Below, piece after piece: positions 1 to 5,349 of a DNA stretch of 9,340 nucleotides. Numbering within the stretch: position 1 is the first letter of the stretch; every line of letters begins with the position of its first letter. The notes under the pieces are model-generated. The model had not been told where the DNA came from and did no database searches. It saw only the letters and a list, made by a program, of their open reading frames with translations. Position numbers and translations under genes: made by a program. The stretch comes from Chloroflexota bacterium. GTDB lineage: Bacteria; Chloroflexota; UBA5177; JANWHV01. Location of the stretch: positions 1 to 9,340 of the forward strand of contig JANWHO010000160.1 in the NCBI GenBank assembly GCA_025450375.1, read 5' to 3'.

Positions 1-188
1 AGGTGCAGCCCACAGGTGAGAATGTCCGAGAGATATATCCGCCCGTGCGTCAAATCTAGAAAGCCGGGCCAGGGCATCAACCATCGCTGCTTCTTCGGTC
101 CCAGGCCGTCTGTAGTGGCATTGTAGTGCGTGGCCTTGGTGCTTCTGTCCCATACCCGCCGTGAAGTCAGCGCATCGGCCTTCCAACC
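1..188. other. Gene-poor left edge with one short unassigned open frame
   Basis: No gene is recognised here. On the minus strand a frame is open from an ATG at 151-153 to the window edge (51 codons, with a second in-frame ATG at 82-84). It lacks a clear Shine-Dalgarno and resembles no family I know. It could be the 5' end of a gene continuing to the left, but an open frame this short is not surprising in GC-rich DNA. Homology to the acyl-CoA dehydrogenase 3' end, seen just to the right, stops at 189 and does not extend into this stretch. Confidence 0.2.
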
Positions 189-308
189 CTACAATCCCTG
201 CACCACCGCCTCCTGCACCGAGCGGTTCACGGTAGCCGTGAGGAAGAACGATGCCTCCCGGAGTCGGCGCTGCGCCGAGTTGCCGCGGAGGTGCGCACGC
301 CTGCCCTC
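189..308 (-). pseudogene. Remnant of acyl-CoA dehydrogenase-like gene (last 39 codons plus stop)
   Basis: Read on the minus strand, this segment encodes a C-terminal tail nearly identical to that of the intact gene at 1189-2301 and ends in its own TAG stop (189-191). It aligns without gaps to 1189-1308, at an offset of exactly 1000 bp. There are 15 mismatches in 120 nt. Of the 13 sense codons that differ, 9 are synonymous and 4 change the residue (V/L, Q/R, S/P and R/G, remnant/intact). Identity ends abruptly at both edges: at the stop codon on one side and at 308/309 on the other, beyond which 309-384 has no similarity to the rest of the gene. The synonymous bias says the two copies diverged while both were coding, so this is the end of a paralogue or of a displaced allele, not a recent slip duplication. 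It has no start or catalytic body and cannot make an enzyme. Confidence 0.85.
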
Positions 309-384
309 CACCTTCCCCTTCAGCCCACCCCCCCACTCTACCACAACTGACGACACGCCCTAACCCAGAGAAGGATGAACGCGG

Positions 385-783
385 TTAGAGGTAGTGTCCC
401 AAGCCTATCAGCGGTTCGCGCAACTCAACCTGCTCCGCATGATTGAAGTGCAGCATACGCGCCGTTGCCCGGCCTTGTGGCGTGATCCCATTGATTGCCG
501 CGCCATGCAACTGGAAGTGATCGTCCCAGCGATCCCGCCGGGGATGGAATAAGGGGGTAATGGCACCCGTTTGGGGATCGATTGAGGTGAGATCGCTCCC
601 TTTGTGTCGATTGCAGACCCAGCAGCTCAAGCAGAGGTTGCCTTCGACCGTCTGGCCGTCATGTTTCTCCGCCACGACATGGTCCACTTCGTGTGGGTAG
701 AAGGCGACGGCCTCAGGGAGCAAGCAGTATTCACATCGATGCCGCGCGATCTCGCACCAGCCGACGTAGCGGCGCGGGGACAT
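385..783 (-). CDS. HNH endonuclease, small free-standing type
   Basis: A 132-residue protein of the HNH nuclease superfamily, which cuts DNA with a beta-beta-alpha-metal active site. Two CxxC knuckles, C17/C20 and C54/C57, can bind a structural zinc. The HNH core is visible as HEVDH (residues 31-35, with D34-H35 as metal/catalytic residues), N49 in the GNL turn, and H60 in CNRHKG. The C-terminal half (FHPR..RW..HF, then G.TP.GRAT...L..N) is typical of a small stand-alone HNH subfamily that I associate with cyanobacteria and Chloroflexota. The ATG start lies 3 nt after the stop of the 81-residue gene upstream, so the two are almost certainly co-transcribed and possibly translationally coupled. 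The stop is TAA at 385-387. No specificity domain, intein or methylase partner is seen. The target is unknown; roles in defence, homing or repair are all possible. Confidence 0.9.
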   Translation of the reverse strand: MSPRRYVGWCEIARHRCEYCLLPEAVAFYPHEVDHVVAEKHDGQTVEGNLCLSCWVCNRHKGSDLTSIDPQTGAITPLFHPRRDRWDDHFQLHGAAINGITPQGRATARMLHFNHAEQVELREPLIGLGHYL

Positions 784-786
784 AGG

Positions 787-1032
787 TCATGCCTGAACTT
801 TCGCCAGGGCCCTGACTTTCAGTCGCCGCATGAACTGCTCAACGGCCAGGGTCTCGTTCAGCTCCGCCTCCTCCTCAGCCGTCAAGGACCGGCTGCCGTT
901 GGCATCGAGGAGACGACGCAGACGCTCTTGCGCTGCCGGCGACGGACGAAACGCCAAAATCTGCTTGGGAGTGGGGGTCGAGGTCAGGAACTCATCGACC
1001 TCATGCCAAATCTCGAACGCCTTGACTGCCAC
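787..1032 (-). CDS. 81-residue conserved-type protein paired with the HNH endonuclease, function unknown
   Basis: The start is placed at GTG 1030-1032 because AGGAGG (complement of 1040-1045) lies 7 nt upstream. An in-frame ATG at 1150-1152 would add 40 residues that run across the 18-bp inverted repeat and look non-coding. The 81-residue product is acidic to mixed and probably all-helical: EIWHEVDEFL (residues 7-16), a P/S/T turn, FRPSPAAQERLRRLL (28-42), an acidic LTAEEEAEL helix (50-58), and a basic tail with MRRLKVRALAKV. From memory, short proteins with this plan (FxxS.PTP..I..F.PS..AQ.R...LL, then LT.EE..EL) are commonly encoded just before HNH endonucleases of the downstream type. No catalytic motif or DNA-binding fold is evident. 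It might be a partner, modulator or antitoxin-like protein of the nuclease, but that is only inferred from adjacency. Confidence 0.75.
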   Translation of the reverse strand: MAVKAFEIWHEVDEFLTSTPTPKQILAFRPSPAAQERLRRLLDANGSRSLTAEEEAELNETLAVEQFMRRLKVRALAKVQA

Positions 1033-1067
1033 GGCAGCCCCTCCTGGATCTTGTTTTCGCTGTCCCC

Positions 1068-1096
1068 ATTGTAGCGCAATCGCCCAGCCGAGTCGT
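1068..1096 (-). promoter_or_regulatory. Candidate promoter of the 81-aa/HNH pair
   Basis: On the minus strand a TACAAT -10 box (complement of 1068-1073) lies about 36 nt upstream of the GTG start. At a 17-bp spacing a weak -35, ACGACT (complement of 1091-1096), matches only the GAC core of TTGACA. The -35 falls inside one arm of the 18-bp inverted repeat, so that structure could affect initiation. The -10 box is good and the -35 poor. Confidence 0.3.
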
Positions 1097-1139
1097 CCCT
1101 TCGCCCCATGGAAATGAGAGACGAAGGGACGACTCGGCT
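1086..1139. repeat. 18-bp perfect inverted repeat with 18-nt loop
   Basis: The left arm 1086-1103 (agccgagtcgtcccttcg) is the exact reverse complement of the right arm 1122-1139, with an 18-nt spacer. It lies between the stop of the acyl-CoA dehydrogenase-like gene (50 nt away) and the start of the 81-aa/HNH pair. It could act as a transcription terminator for the former, but no T-run follows either arm. An operator over the pair's promoter, or a recognition palindrome of a small mobile element, are other possibilities. Such a long perfect palindrome will not arise by chance. Confidence 0.9.
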
Positions 1140-1188
1140 CTGGAGTCCGCATGCCATGACCTGACTACCGGATCAGTGGCTCACCGGC

Positions 1189-2301
1189 TTACAACCCCTG
1201 CACCAGCGCCTCCCGAACCGAGCGATTCACCGTGGCCGTGAGGAAGAACGATGCCTCCCGGAGCCGGCGCTGGGCGGGGTTGCCGCGGAGATGCGCCCGC
1301 CCGCCCTCGGCGGCGATCGCGATCTGGGCCAGCCGGAGCACGAAGGCGCTGACCACCACGCGGGTGGTCAGGAGGGCATCCAGCACCGACTCCCCCCGAT
1401 CTCCCTCGACAAAGCGCCGCGTAAGGGAGTAGAAACGATGCCGGTGCACGGTCCACTCTCCTTGCAGCGCTTCCAGGCGGGACCGGAGCACGGATCCGTC
1501 GGCATCACGCTCCGCCGCCGCGCGCAGGCCATCCAGACATCCGGTCCCGATCCCCAGGAGAAAGGCCATGGGATTGCCCAGGGTGCCTCCGTGCTGGGAT
1601 CGCCAGTACCCCTCGCGGTCGTCGCCAATCACCGCCTCGTCGGCCACGAAGAAGCCCTCGCAGTGGACCGGGACCGTACTGGCCGATCGCATCACCACCA
1701 TATCCTGTACCGGTCCGAACGAAATTCCCTCGGCGGACACGAACGGCACCCAAAAGAACATCGGCAGCCCATCCTCGTTCGTGGCCCCAAGGACTAGATG
1801 GGTCATCAGCCCGTAGCCCGAGGCCCAGGGCACGCTGCCGTCGAGGATGAAGCCCCCATCCGTCCGGCGCGCCCGTAACTGTGGGACTCCGGCTCGCCGC
1901 AGCTGTGAGGCGCCGATCCCTGCCAGCAAGTCACCGGTGGCCAGGCGGGGCAGGATCATGGGCGCAACGGCGGAATTTTTTTCGGCGATCGAACCGCACA
2001 CCCCCATATGCTGGGTGAAGAGAAAAGCGGTGGCGGCGCAATAGCGACTCAGGGTCTCCAACACCTCAAGACGGGTGATCGAGTCCGCCCCGAATCCACC
2101 GTAATGAACTGGAATACTAAGGCCCATCAGCCCCGCCTGGGCCATCGCGGCGAAATTCTCGCGCGGGGGAGCGGCGCCCGTATCGGTTTCGGCTGCCCGC
2201 GGGGCCAGCACTTCCCGGCCCAAACGGGCTGCCAGTTCCACGATCGCCGCTGGATCGGTTGGTCGCTCGGGCGCCACTTGGCGCTCTTCCACAATGGTCA
2301 T
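1189..2301 (-). CDS. Acyl-CoA dehydrogenase-family flavoprotein, divergent
   Basis: A 370-residue protein with the acyl-CoA dehydrogenase plan: N-terminal helical domain (about 1-125, including GLMGLSIPVHYGGFGAD at 58-73), middle beta domain (about 128-225, with LDGSVPWASGYGLMTHLVLGA at 153-173 as the flavin/substrate core), and C-terminal helical domain (about 240-370). The family oxidises acyl-CoA thioesters with FAD, but a branch (DszC- and HpaH-like) consists of flavin-dependent monooxygenases. The usual C-terminal YEGT motif with the catalytic glutamate is absent. The tail instead runs GNPAQRRLREASFF to the end, so a plain beta-oxidation role is doubtful. The start at ATG 2299-2301 has AGGA 7 nt upstream; a GTG at 2332-2334 would add 11 residues but has no well-spaced Shine-Dalgarno. 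The C-terminal 39 codons are duplicated at 189-308. The gene is transcribed divergently from the HAD gene. Its substrate cannot be told. Confidence 0.85.
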   Translation of the reverse strand: MTIVEERQVAPERPTDPAAIVELAARLGREVLAPRAAETDTGAAPPRENFAAMAQAGLMGLSIPVHYGGFGADSITRLEVLETLSRYCAATAFLFTQHMGVCGSIAEKNSAVAPMILPRLATGDLLAGIGASQLRRAGVPQLRARRTDGGFILDGSVPWASGYGLMTHLVLGATNEDGLPMFFWVPFVSAEGISFGPVQDMVVMRSASTVPVHCEGFFVADEAVIGDDREGYWRSQHGGTLGNPMAFLLGIGTGCLDGLRAAAERDADGSVLRSRLEALQGEWTVHRHRFYSLTRRFVEGDRGESVLDALLTTRVVVSAFVLRLAQIAIAAEGGRAHLRGNPAQRRLREASFFLTATVNRSVREALVQGL

Positions 2302-2512
2302 TGCTTCATCCTGCCGTGCATAGGGAGAGCTCACAGGTCACTCGATAGCGCCCTCCCTTACAGGCTACCATATGCGGGGCTCGCCCCAATGCGGCTGTAT
2401 GGGCGTGCCCCTATTAAGCGAACTCGACTGCATGTTGCGCGGCCCACCCGTACGGTACATTGATCGGCGGGTGGAATACCTGGGAGAGCGGAAAGACTCA
2501 AGGGAGAGCGGG

Positions 2513-3199
2513 ATGGAAGCGGAAATCGCGGTGGTGTGGGATCTTGATGGAACCCTGGCCGACACCGAGCAGGCTCACTATACCGCGTGGAGCGCGCTCT
2601 GTCGCGAGCAGGGACGTGACCTCACCTGGGATAATTTCAAGCCGACCTTCGGCCTGGGAAATCCGGATATTCTCCATATGCTCCTGGGGGACGACCTGGA
2701 CCAGGAGACCATCGACCAGCTTGGCGACCGGAAGGAAGCGCTGTTTCGCATGGAGACCGGAGGGACGATCGCCGCCATGCCGGGTGCCCGAGAACTGGCC
2801 CATCACCTCCACGACTTGGGTATCCCGCAGGCGATTGGGACATCCGCCCCACCAGAGAACATCGGCTTTGTCTTGCGGGCGCTTGGGCTCGAATCGCTCT
2901 TTCCGGTTACCGTTTCCCGCTACCAGGTGGCCAATGGGAAGCCGTTCCCCGATATTTTCCTCCGGGCCGCCGCGGACCTGGGCGTGCCGCCGCGCCGGTG
3001 CGTGGTGCTGGAGGACGCGCCCGCCGGGGTGCTGGCGGCCAAGGCGGGCGGGATGCGGGCCGTGGCTCTGGCCAGCACCTGGCCCGAATCGGCCCTCAGC
3101 GGAGCGGACCTTATCGTGAGGGACTTGGGCGAGTTGATATGGCCGTTTGACCGCTGGGAAGCTTTCGTGGAAGGAACCTGGCGGCCCGACGTAAGGTAG
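2513..3199 (+). CDS. HAD-superfamily hydrolase, beta-phosphoglucomutase/phosphatase-like (subfamily IA)
   Basis: A 228-residue cytosolic enzyme with all four HAD motifs: DLDGT with nucleophile D10 and acid/base D12 (residues 10-14, continuing LADTE); GTS with T110/S111; K143 in NGKPFPD; and LEDAPAG with E167/D168 binding Mg2+. The helical cap lies between motifs I and II (about 17-85), as in subfamily IA. The DTE after motif I and the VLEDAPAGVLAAKAGG stretch are usual for beta-phosphoglucomutase-like and sugar-phosphate or phosphoglycolate phosphatases. The substrate cannot be assigned. ATG 2513 has AGGGAG (2501-2506) 6 nt upstream. The same frame is open back to 2372, but that extension lacks HAD features and a proper ribosome site. 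In the divergent upstream region a 7-bp inverted repeat (2444-2450/2468-2474) lies 38 nt before the start and could be regulatory. Length is normal. Confidence 0.9.
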   Translation: MEAEIAVVWDLDGTLADTEQAHYTAWSALCREQGRDLTWDNFKPTFGLGNPDILHMLLGDDLDQETIDQLGDRKEALFRMETGGTIAAMPGARELAHHLHDLGIPQAIGTSAPPENIGFVLRALGLESLFPVTVSRYQVANGKPFPDIFLRAAADLGVPPRRCVVLEDAPAGVLAAKAGGMRAVALASTWPESALSGADLIVRDLGELIWPFDRWEAFVEGTWRPDVR

Positions 3200-3215
3200 C
3201 GCCCGCCCGTGTCTC

Positions 3216-3245
3216 ACCCGGCCTCAGCCGGAGGCTCTCCCGGGT
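3216..3245. terminator. Possible bidirectional terminator hairpin
   Basis: GC-rich interrupted hairpin between the convergent HAD and lepB stops: acccgg (3216-3221) pairs with ccgggt (3240-3245), and the inner gcctc (3221-3225) with gaggc (3231-3235) around a 5-nt loop. The outer and inner stems share one base and are offset by a 4-nt bulge. No T-run follows on either strand, so it is not a canonical intrinsic terminator. Its position in a 50-bp convergent gap is the main argument. Confidence 0.4.
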
Positions 3246-3249
3246 TGTG

Positions 3250-3828
3250 CTACTTCACGCCCGGATAGCTCGGATCGCCCAGGAAGGTGAGGTCCGACAG
3301 CGGCCAGTAGCCGATGATCGCCCGGCCGATGATGTTCCCGCGGGGAAGGAGTCCCCAGGCGTGCGAGTCGCTTGAGTTCTGGCGGTTATCGCCCAGCACG
3401 TACAAAAAGCCCTTGGGGACGATTTTATCGTCGTTATAATCCGGGGGGGCCGCGATATAGGGCTCGGTCAGTTGGTGCGCATTCACATACACGTGGGCGT
3501 TCCGCACCACCACATGGTCGCCTGGCAGCCCAATCACCCGCTTGATGTAATCCTCGGTCGGCGCTGGTGGCGCCTTGAAGACCACGATGTCTCCTCGCTG
3601 GGGCGAGGTAAACCAATAGCTTACCTTTTCCACCAGAATGTATTCATGGTTATGCAGGGTCGGCTCCATGCTCTGGCCCTGGACATTGAACGGCTGGACC
3701 GAGGCGCGAGCGGCGAAAAACAGGATAAGGGTGATGGCCAGGGTTTCGATTATCTCGACCAGGGCCGAACGGCCCTTCCTCGGCGCGGGGCTCGAATGAA
3801 GCGGTGGCGTGCCTGGCGGTTGAATCAT
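3250..3828 (-). CDS. lepB: Signal peptidase I
   Basis: A 192-residue type I signal peptidase, the membrane-bound serine protease that removes signal peptides from exported proteins. One transmembrane helix lies at about residues 24-42. The catalytic serine is S53 in QGQSMEPTL (box B), the general-base lysine is K96 in YIKRVIGLPGD (box D), and box E is GDNRQNSSDSHAWG (146-159). Box E has H where E. coli has R (DSR); as I recall, DSH is seen in cyanobacterial and plastid enzymes, so this is probably normal lineage variation. The ATG at 3826-3828 gives a typical length and a short cytoplasmic N-terminus. Its Shine-Dalgarno is imperfect: AAGGGG lies only 3 nt upstream and GGGGAG 12 nt upstream. 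The open frame continues to 4113 but reads through the tRNA and is not coding there. It lies 142 nt after tRNA-Arg on the same strand, so read-through transcription is possible. Confidence 0.95.
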   Translation of the reverse strand: MIQPPGTPPLHSSPAPRKGRSALVEIIETLAITLILFFAARASVQPFNVQGQSMEPTLHNHEYILVEKVSYWFTSPQRGDIVVFKAPPAPTEDYIKRVIGLPGDHVVVRNAHVYVNAHQLTEPYIAAPPDYNDDKIVPKGFLYVLGDNRQNSSDSHAWGLLPRGNIIGRAIIGYWPLSDLTFLGDPSYPGVK

Positions 3829-3856
3829 TGGCCCCTTGTACTCCCCAGGAGAGCGT

Positions 3857-3872
3857 GGCGACTTTGGTCGCC
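3857..3872 (-). other. Hairpin in the lepB leader
   Basis: Perfect 6-bp stem, ggcgac (3857-3862) with gtcgcc (3867-3872) around a 4-nt loop, between the tRNA and lepB about 29 nt upstream of the lepB start. It could be a terminator remnant, a processing structure or a translational control element. There is no U-run. Confidence 0.3.
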
Positions 3873-3917
3873 CGCGAGGTTTACCGATACAGGTGCCGAA
3901 TGGATCGGCGTCGACCT

Positions 3918-3931
3918 GGTCCCTTCGGACC
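3918..3931 (-). terminator. Hairpin downstream of tRNA-Arg, possible terminator or processing stem
   Basis: Perfect 5-bp stem, ggtcc (3918-3922) with ggacc (3927-3931), around a stable-looking tetraloop (GAAG on the transcribed minus strand), 39 nt after the tRNA 3' end. There is no T-run, so termination here is uncertain and transcription may continue into lepB. Confidence 0.3.
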
Positions 3932-3970
3932 GGGAGAGGCGAGAGATACGCGGTCGTATCCCTCGATGGG

Positions 3971-4044
3971 CGCTCCGGGCAGGATTCGAACCCGCGACAC
4001 CTGGTTCCGAAGACCAGTGCTCTAATCCACTGAGCTACCGGAGC
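3971..4044 (-). tRNA. tRNA-Arg (anticodon TCG)
   Basis: A complete 74-nt cloverleaf on the minus strand, decoding CGA. The acceptor stem GCTCCGG/CCGGAGC is 7 bp with no mismatch. The D stem is GCTC/GAGC, and the anticodon stem CTGGT/ACCAG encloses the loop CTTCGGA, with the anticodon at 4008-4010. The variable loop has 5 nt. The T arm GCGGG-TTCGAAT-CCTGC carries the invariant TTCGA and one G-T pair. The discriminator base is G at 3971. CCA is not encoded (CCC follows), so it must be added after transcription. The upstream -10 box places the transcription start almost at the mature 5' end. Confidence 0.97.
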
Positions 4045-4052
4045 ACAATCGC

Positions 4053-4058
4053 AGTATA
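4053..4058 (-). promoter_or_regulatory. -10 box of the tRNA-Arg promoter
   Basis: TATACT on the minus strand (complement of 4053-4058) ends 8 nt before the tRNA 5' end, so transcription would start about 2 nt before the mature tRNA. A possible -35, TGGACC, lies 18 bp upstream of it (4 of 6 matches to TTGACA). The box lies within an 8-bp palindrome, agtatact (4053-4060). Confidence 0.5.
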
Positions 4059-4081
4059 CTGGGCACAGGCCGAAGGGTCCA

Positions 4082-4134
4082 TTACCATAGCCCTTACGCG
4101 CTATGGCCGACATGCCAATGTGGCCTTACCATAG
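4082..4134. repeat. Short repeated words between tRNA-Arg and cheB
   Basis: The 9-mer ttaccatag occurs at 4082-4090 and again at 4126-4134. Its core is also present inverted as ctatgg at 4101-4106, forming a 6-bp inverted repeat with 4085-4090 around a 10-nt loop. Three copies of one word in 53 nt of a divergent promoter region could be a regulator's binding sites. Confidence 0.4.
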
Positions 4135-4137
4135 AAT
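4132..4137 (+). promoter_or_regulatory. Candidate -10 box of cheB
   Basis: TAGAAT matches the TATAAT consensus at 5 of 6 positions and lies 76 nt before the cheB ATG. The best -35, CCGACA at 4107-4112, has 4 of 6 matches but a long 19-bp spacer. The box overlaps the second ttaccatag repeat. Confidence 0.3.
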
Positions 4138-4213
4138 CACGGCCCGCGGACATCCGGAACGAGTGGACGGGCCGGACACGACAATGTCGGAATGGTTGGG
4201 GGAGCGCGTCGCC

Positions 4214-5251
4214 ATGACGCAGCCTTTGTATCGCGTACTGATCGCCGATGACTCGGCGGTCATGCGCCGCCTTCTATTGACCACGCTCGAATCGGAGGAT
4301 GATCTCCGCGTGGTGGGAACCGCTCGCGATGGGGCGGAGGCGGTGCGCCTGTGCCACTCCCTTCGCCCGGACGTGGTGATCATGGATATCAACATGCCCG
4401 TAATGGACGGCCTATTGGCAACCCAGAAGATCCTGGAGCAGGCAGCTATCCCGATCGTAATCCTGAGTGGCTACGTCGGCGATCCATCGTCTCAGATGGC
4501 CTTCGATGCTATCCGCGTGGGAGCCCTGGCGGTGGTGGCGAAACCTACTGGGCCCGACGAGCCGGACTATCGCCGAATGCATGACGAGTTGGTGCGCGCC
4601 GTACGCAGCATGGCCACCGTCAAGCTGGTGCCGCGCCCTCCACAGCGTAACGACCCAATTCAGCCCCGGGCGGCCCATAATACGCCCACCTACGTCCGCG
4701 CCGTCGGCCTGGTAGCCTCGACCGGTGGCCCAGCCGCGCTCAGTTTCATCTTGCGGCGATTGCCCAGTAGCTTTCCCGCGCCTATCCTCATCGTCCAGCA
4801 CATCACGCTCGGGTTCGTACCTGGGCTGGTGGATTGGTTACGGACGGACAGCAAACTGGATGTGCGGCTCGCCGAGGATGGGCAGATCCCCCGGCCCGGC
4901 CAGGCGCTCTTCGCGCCGGATGATTGTCATATGGTGATCGGACCCGGCGGGGCGATCGTCCTCGAGGATGGGGATCCCGTGGATGGACAGCGCCCGTCAG
5001 GGAATCTGCTCTTCCGCTCCATGTCCCGGGCCTATGGCGCGCAGGCGGTCGGGGTGGTGCTGACCGGTCTCGGCAACGATGGGGCAAATGGGCTGATGCA
5101 TATCAAGATCGCGGGCGGCCAGACCCTGGCGCAGGATGAGGCGAGTTCCATCGTCTTCGGGATGCCACGCGAGGCGGCGGCCCTGGGCGCGGTCCAGGAA
5201 GTGCTCCCGCTAGATCGGATCGTCGCCCACCTGCTGTCGATCGTAAACTAG
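4214..5251 (+). CDS. cheB: CheB: response-regulator protein-glutamate methylesterase
   Basis: A 345-residue chemotaxis methylesterase/deamidase, which hydrolyses methyl-glutamate (and deamidates glutamine) on chemoreceptors to reset sensitivity; it is activated by phosphorylation from CheA. Receiver domain at about 6-130: acidic pocket D12/D13, phospho-acceptor D58 in VVIMDINMPVMDG, S85 at the Thr/Ser switch position, and K110. A polar linker (about 138-160) leads to the CheB domain with triad S169 (ASTGG), H196 (VQHITLGF) and D289 (LTGLGNDGANG), at positions close to those of E. coli CheB. The start is ATG 4214, with GGGGGAG 9 nt upstream. An in-frame ATG at 4184 and one at 4103 would add residues unlike any receiver N-terminus. 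No cheA, cheR, cheW or receptor gene is in view, so its signalling partners must be elsewhere. It lies 98 nt before dnaA on the same strand. Confidence 0.95.
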   Translation: MTQPLYRVLIADDSAVMRRLLLTTLESEDDLRVVGTARDGAEAVRLCHSLRPDVVIMDINMPVMDGLLATQKILEQAAIPIVILSGYVGDPSSQMAFDAIRVGALAVVAKPTGPDEPDYRRMHDELVRAVRSMATVKLVPRPPQRNDPIQPRAAHNTPTYVRAVGLVASTGGPAALSFILRRLPSSFPAPILIVQHITLGFVPGLVDWLRTDSKLDVRLAEDGQIPRPGQALFAPDDCHMVIGPGGAIVLEDGDPVDGQRPSGNLLFRSMSRAYGAQAVGVVLTGLGNDGANGLMHIKIAGGQTLAQDEASSIVFGMPREAAALGAVQEVLPLDRIVAHLLSIVN

Positions 5252-5286
5252 CAACGTCCACATGGCGGGTAAGGGGTAAAACCTCG

Positions 5287-5315
5287 TTGCCTGACCTTGG
5301 GCGTTCTGCTACGCT
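5287..5315 (+). promoter_or_regulatory. Candidate dnaA promoter
   Basis: TTGCCT (5287-5292) and TACGCT (5310-5315) are separated by 17 bp. The -35 has 4 of 6 matches; the -10 has T-A and the final T but is weak in the middle. Transcription would start near 5322, leaving a leader of about 28 nt with the Shine-Dalgarno AAGGAG at 5335-5340. The TTG of the -35 is also an in-frame potential start codon for dnaA, but it has no ribosome site. Confidence 0.35.
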
Positions 5316-5349
5316 TGGGTTCTGTCCATTGGAGAAGGAGAGCGAACCC

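Noticed and set aside
130..363. Plus-strand open frame of 77 codons
   Set aside because: It is the antisense reading of the acyl-CoA dehydrogenase remnant; no known protein features.
604..1074. Plus-strand open frame of 156 codons
   Set aside because: Antisense to the HNH pair, which has real motifs and ribosome sites.
1033..1152. 40-residue N-terminal extension of the 81-aa protein from ATG 1152
   Set aside because: It runs through the 18-bp inverted repeat and the candidate promoter; the GTG at 1032 has a far better Shine-Dalgarno.
2498..3217. Minus-strand open frame of 239 codons
   Set aside because: Shadow of the HAD gene, whose four catalytic motifs are intact on the plus strand.
3829..4113. 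Upstream extension of the lepB open frame on the minus strand
   Set aside because: It translates across the whole tRNA-Arg gene (giving the familiar VAQWIRAL-type artefact) and has no membrane or peptidase features; the ATG at 3828 gives a normal length.
5254..5262. Possible DnaA box acgtccaca before dnaA
   Set aside because: Only 6 of 9 positions match TTATCCACA, and it is a single site without a cluster or AT-rich unwinding region.
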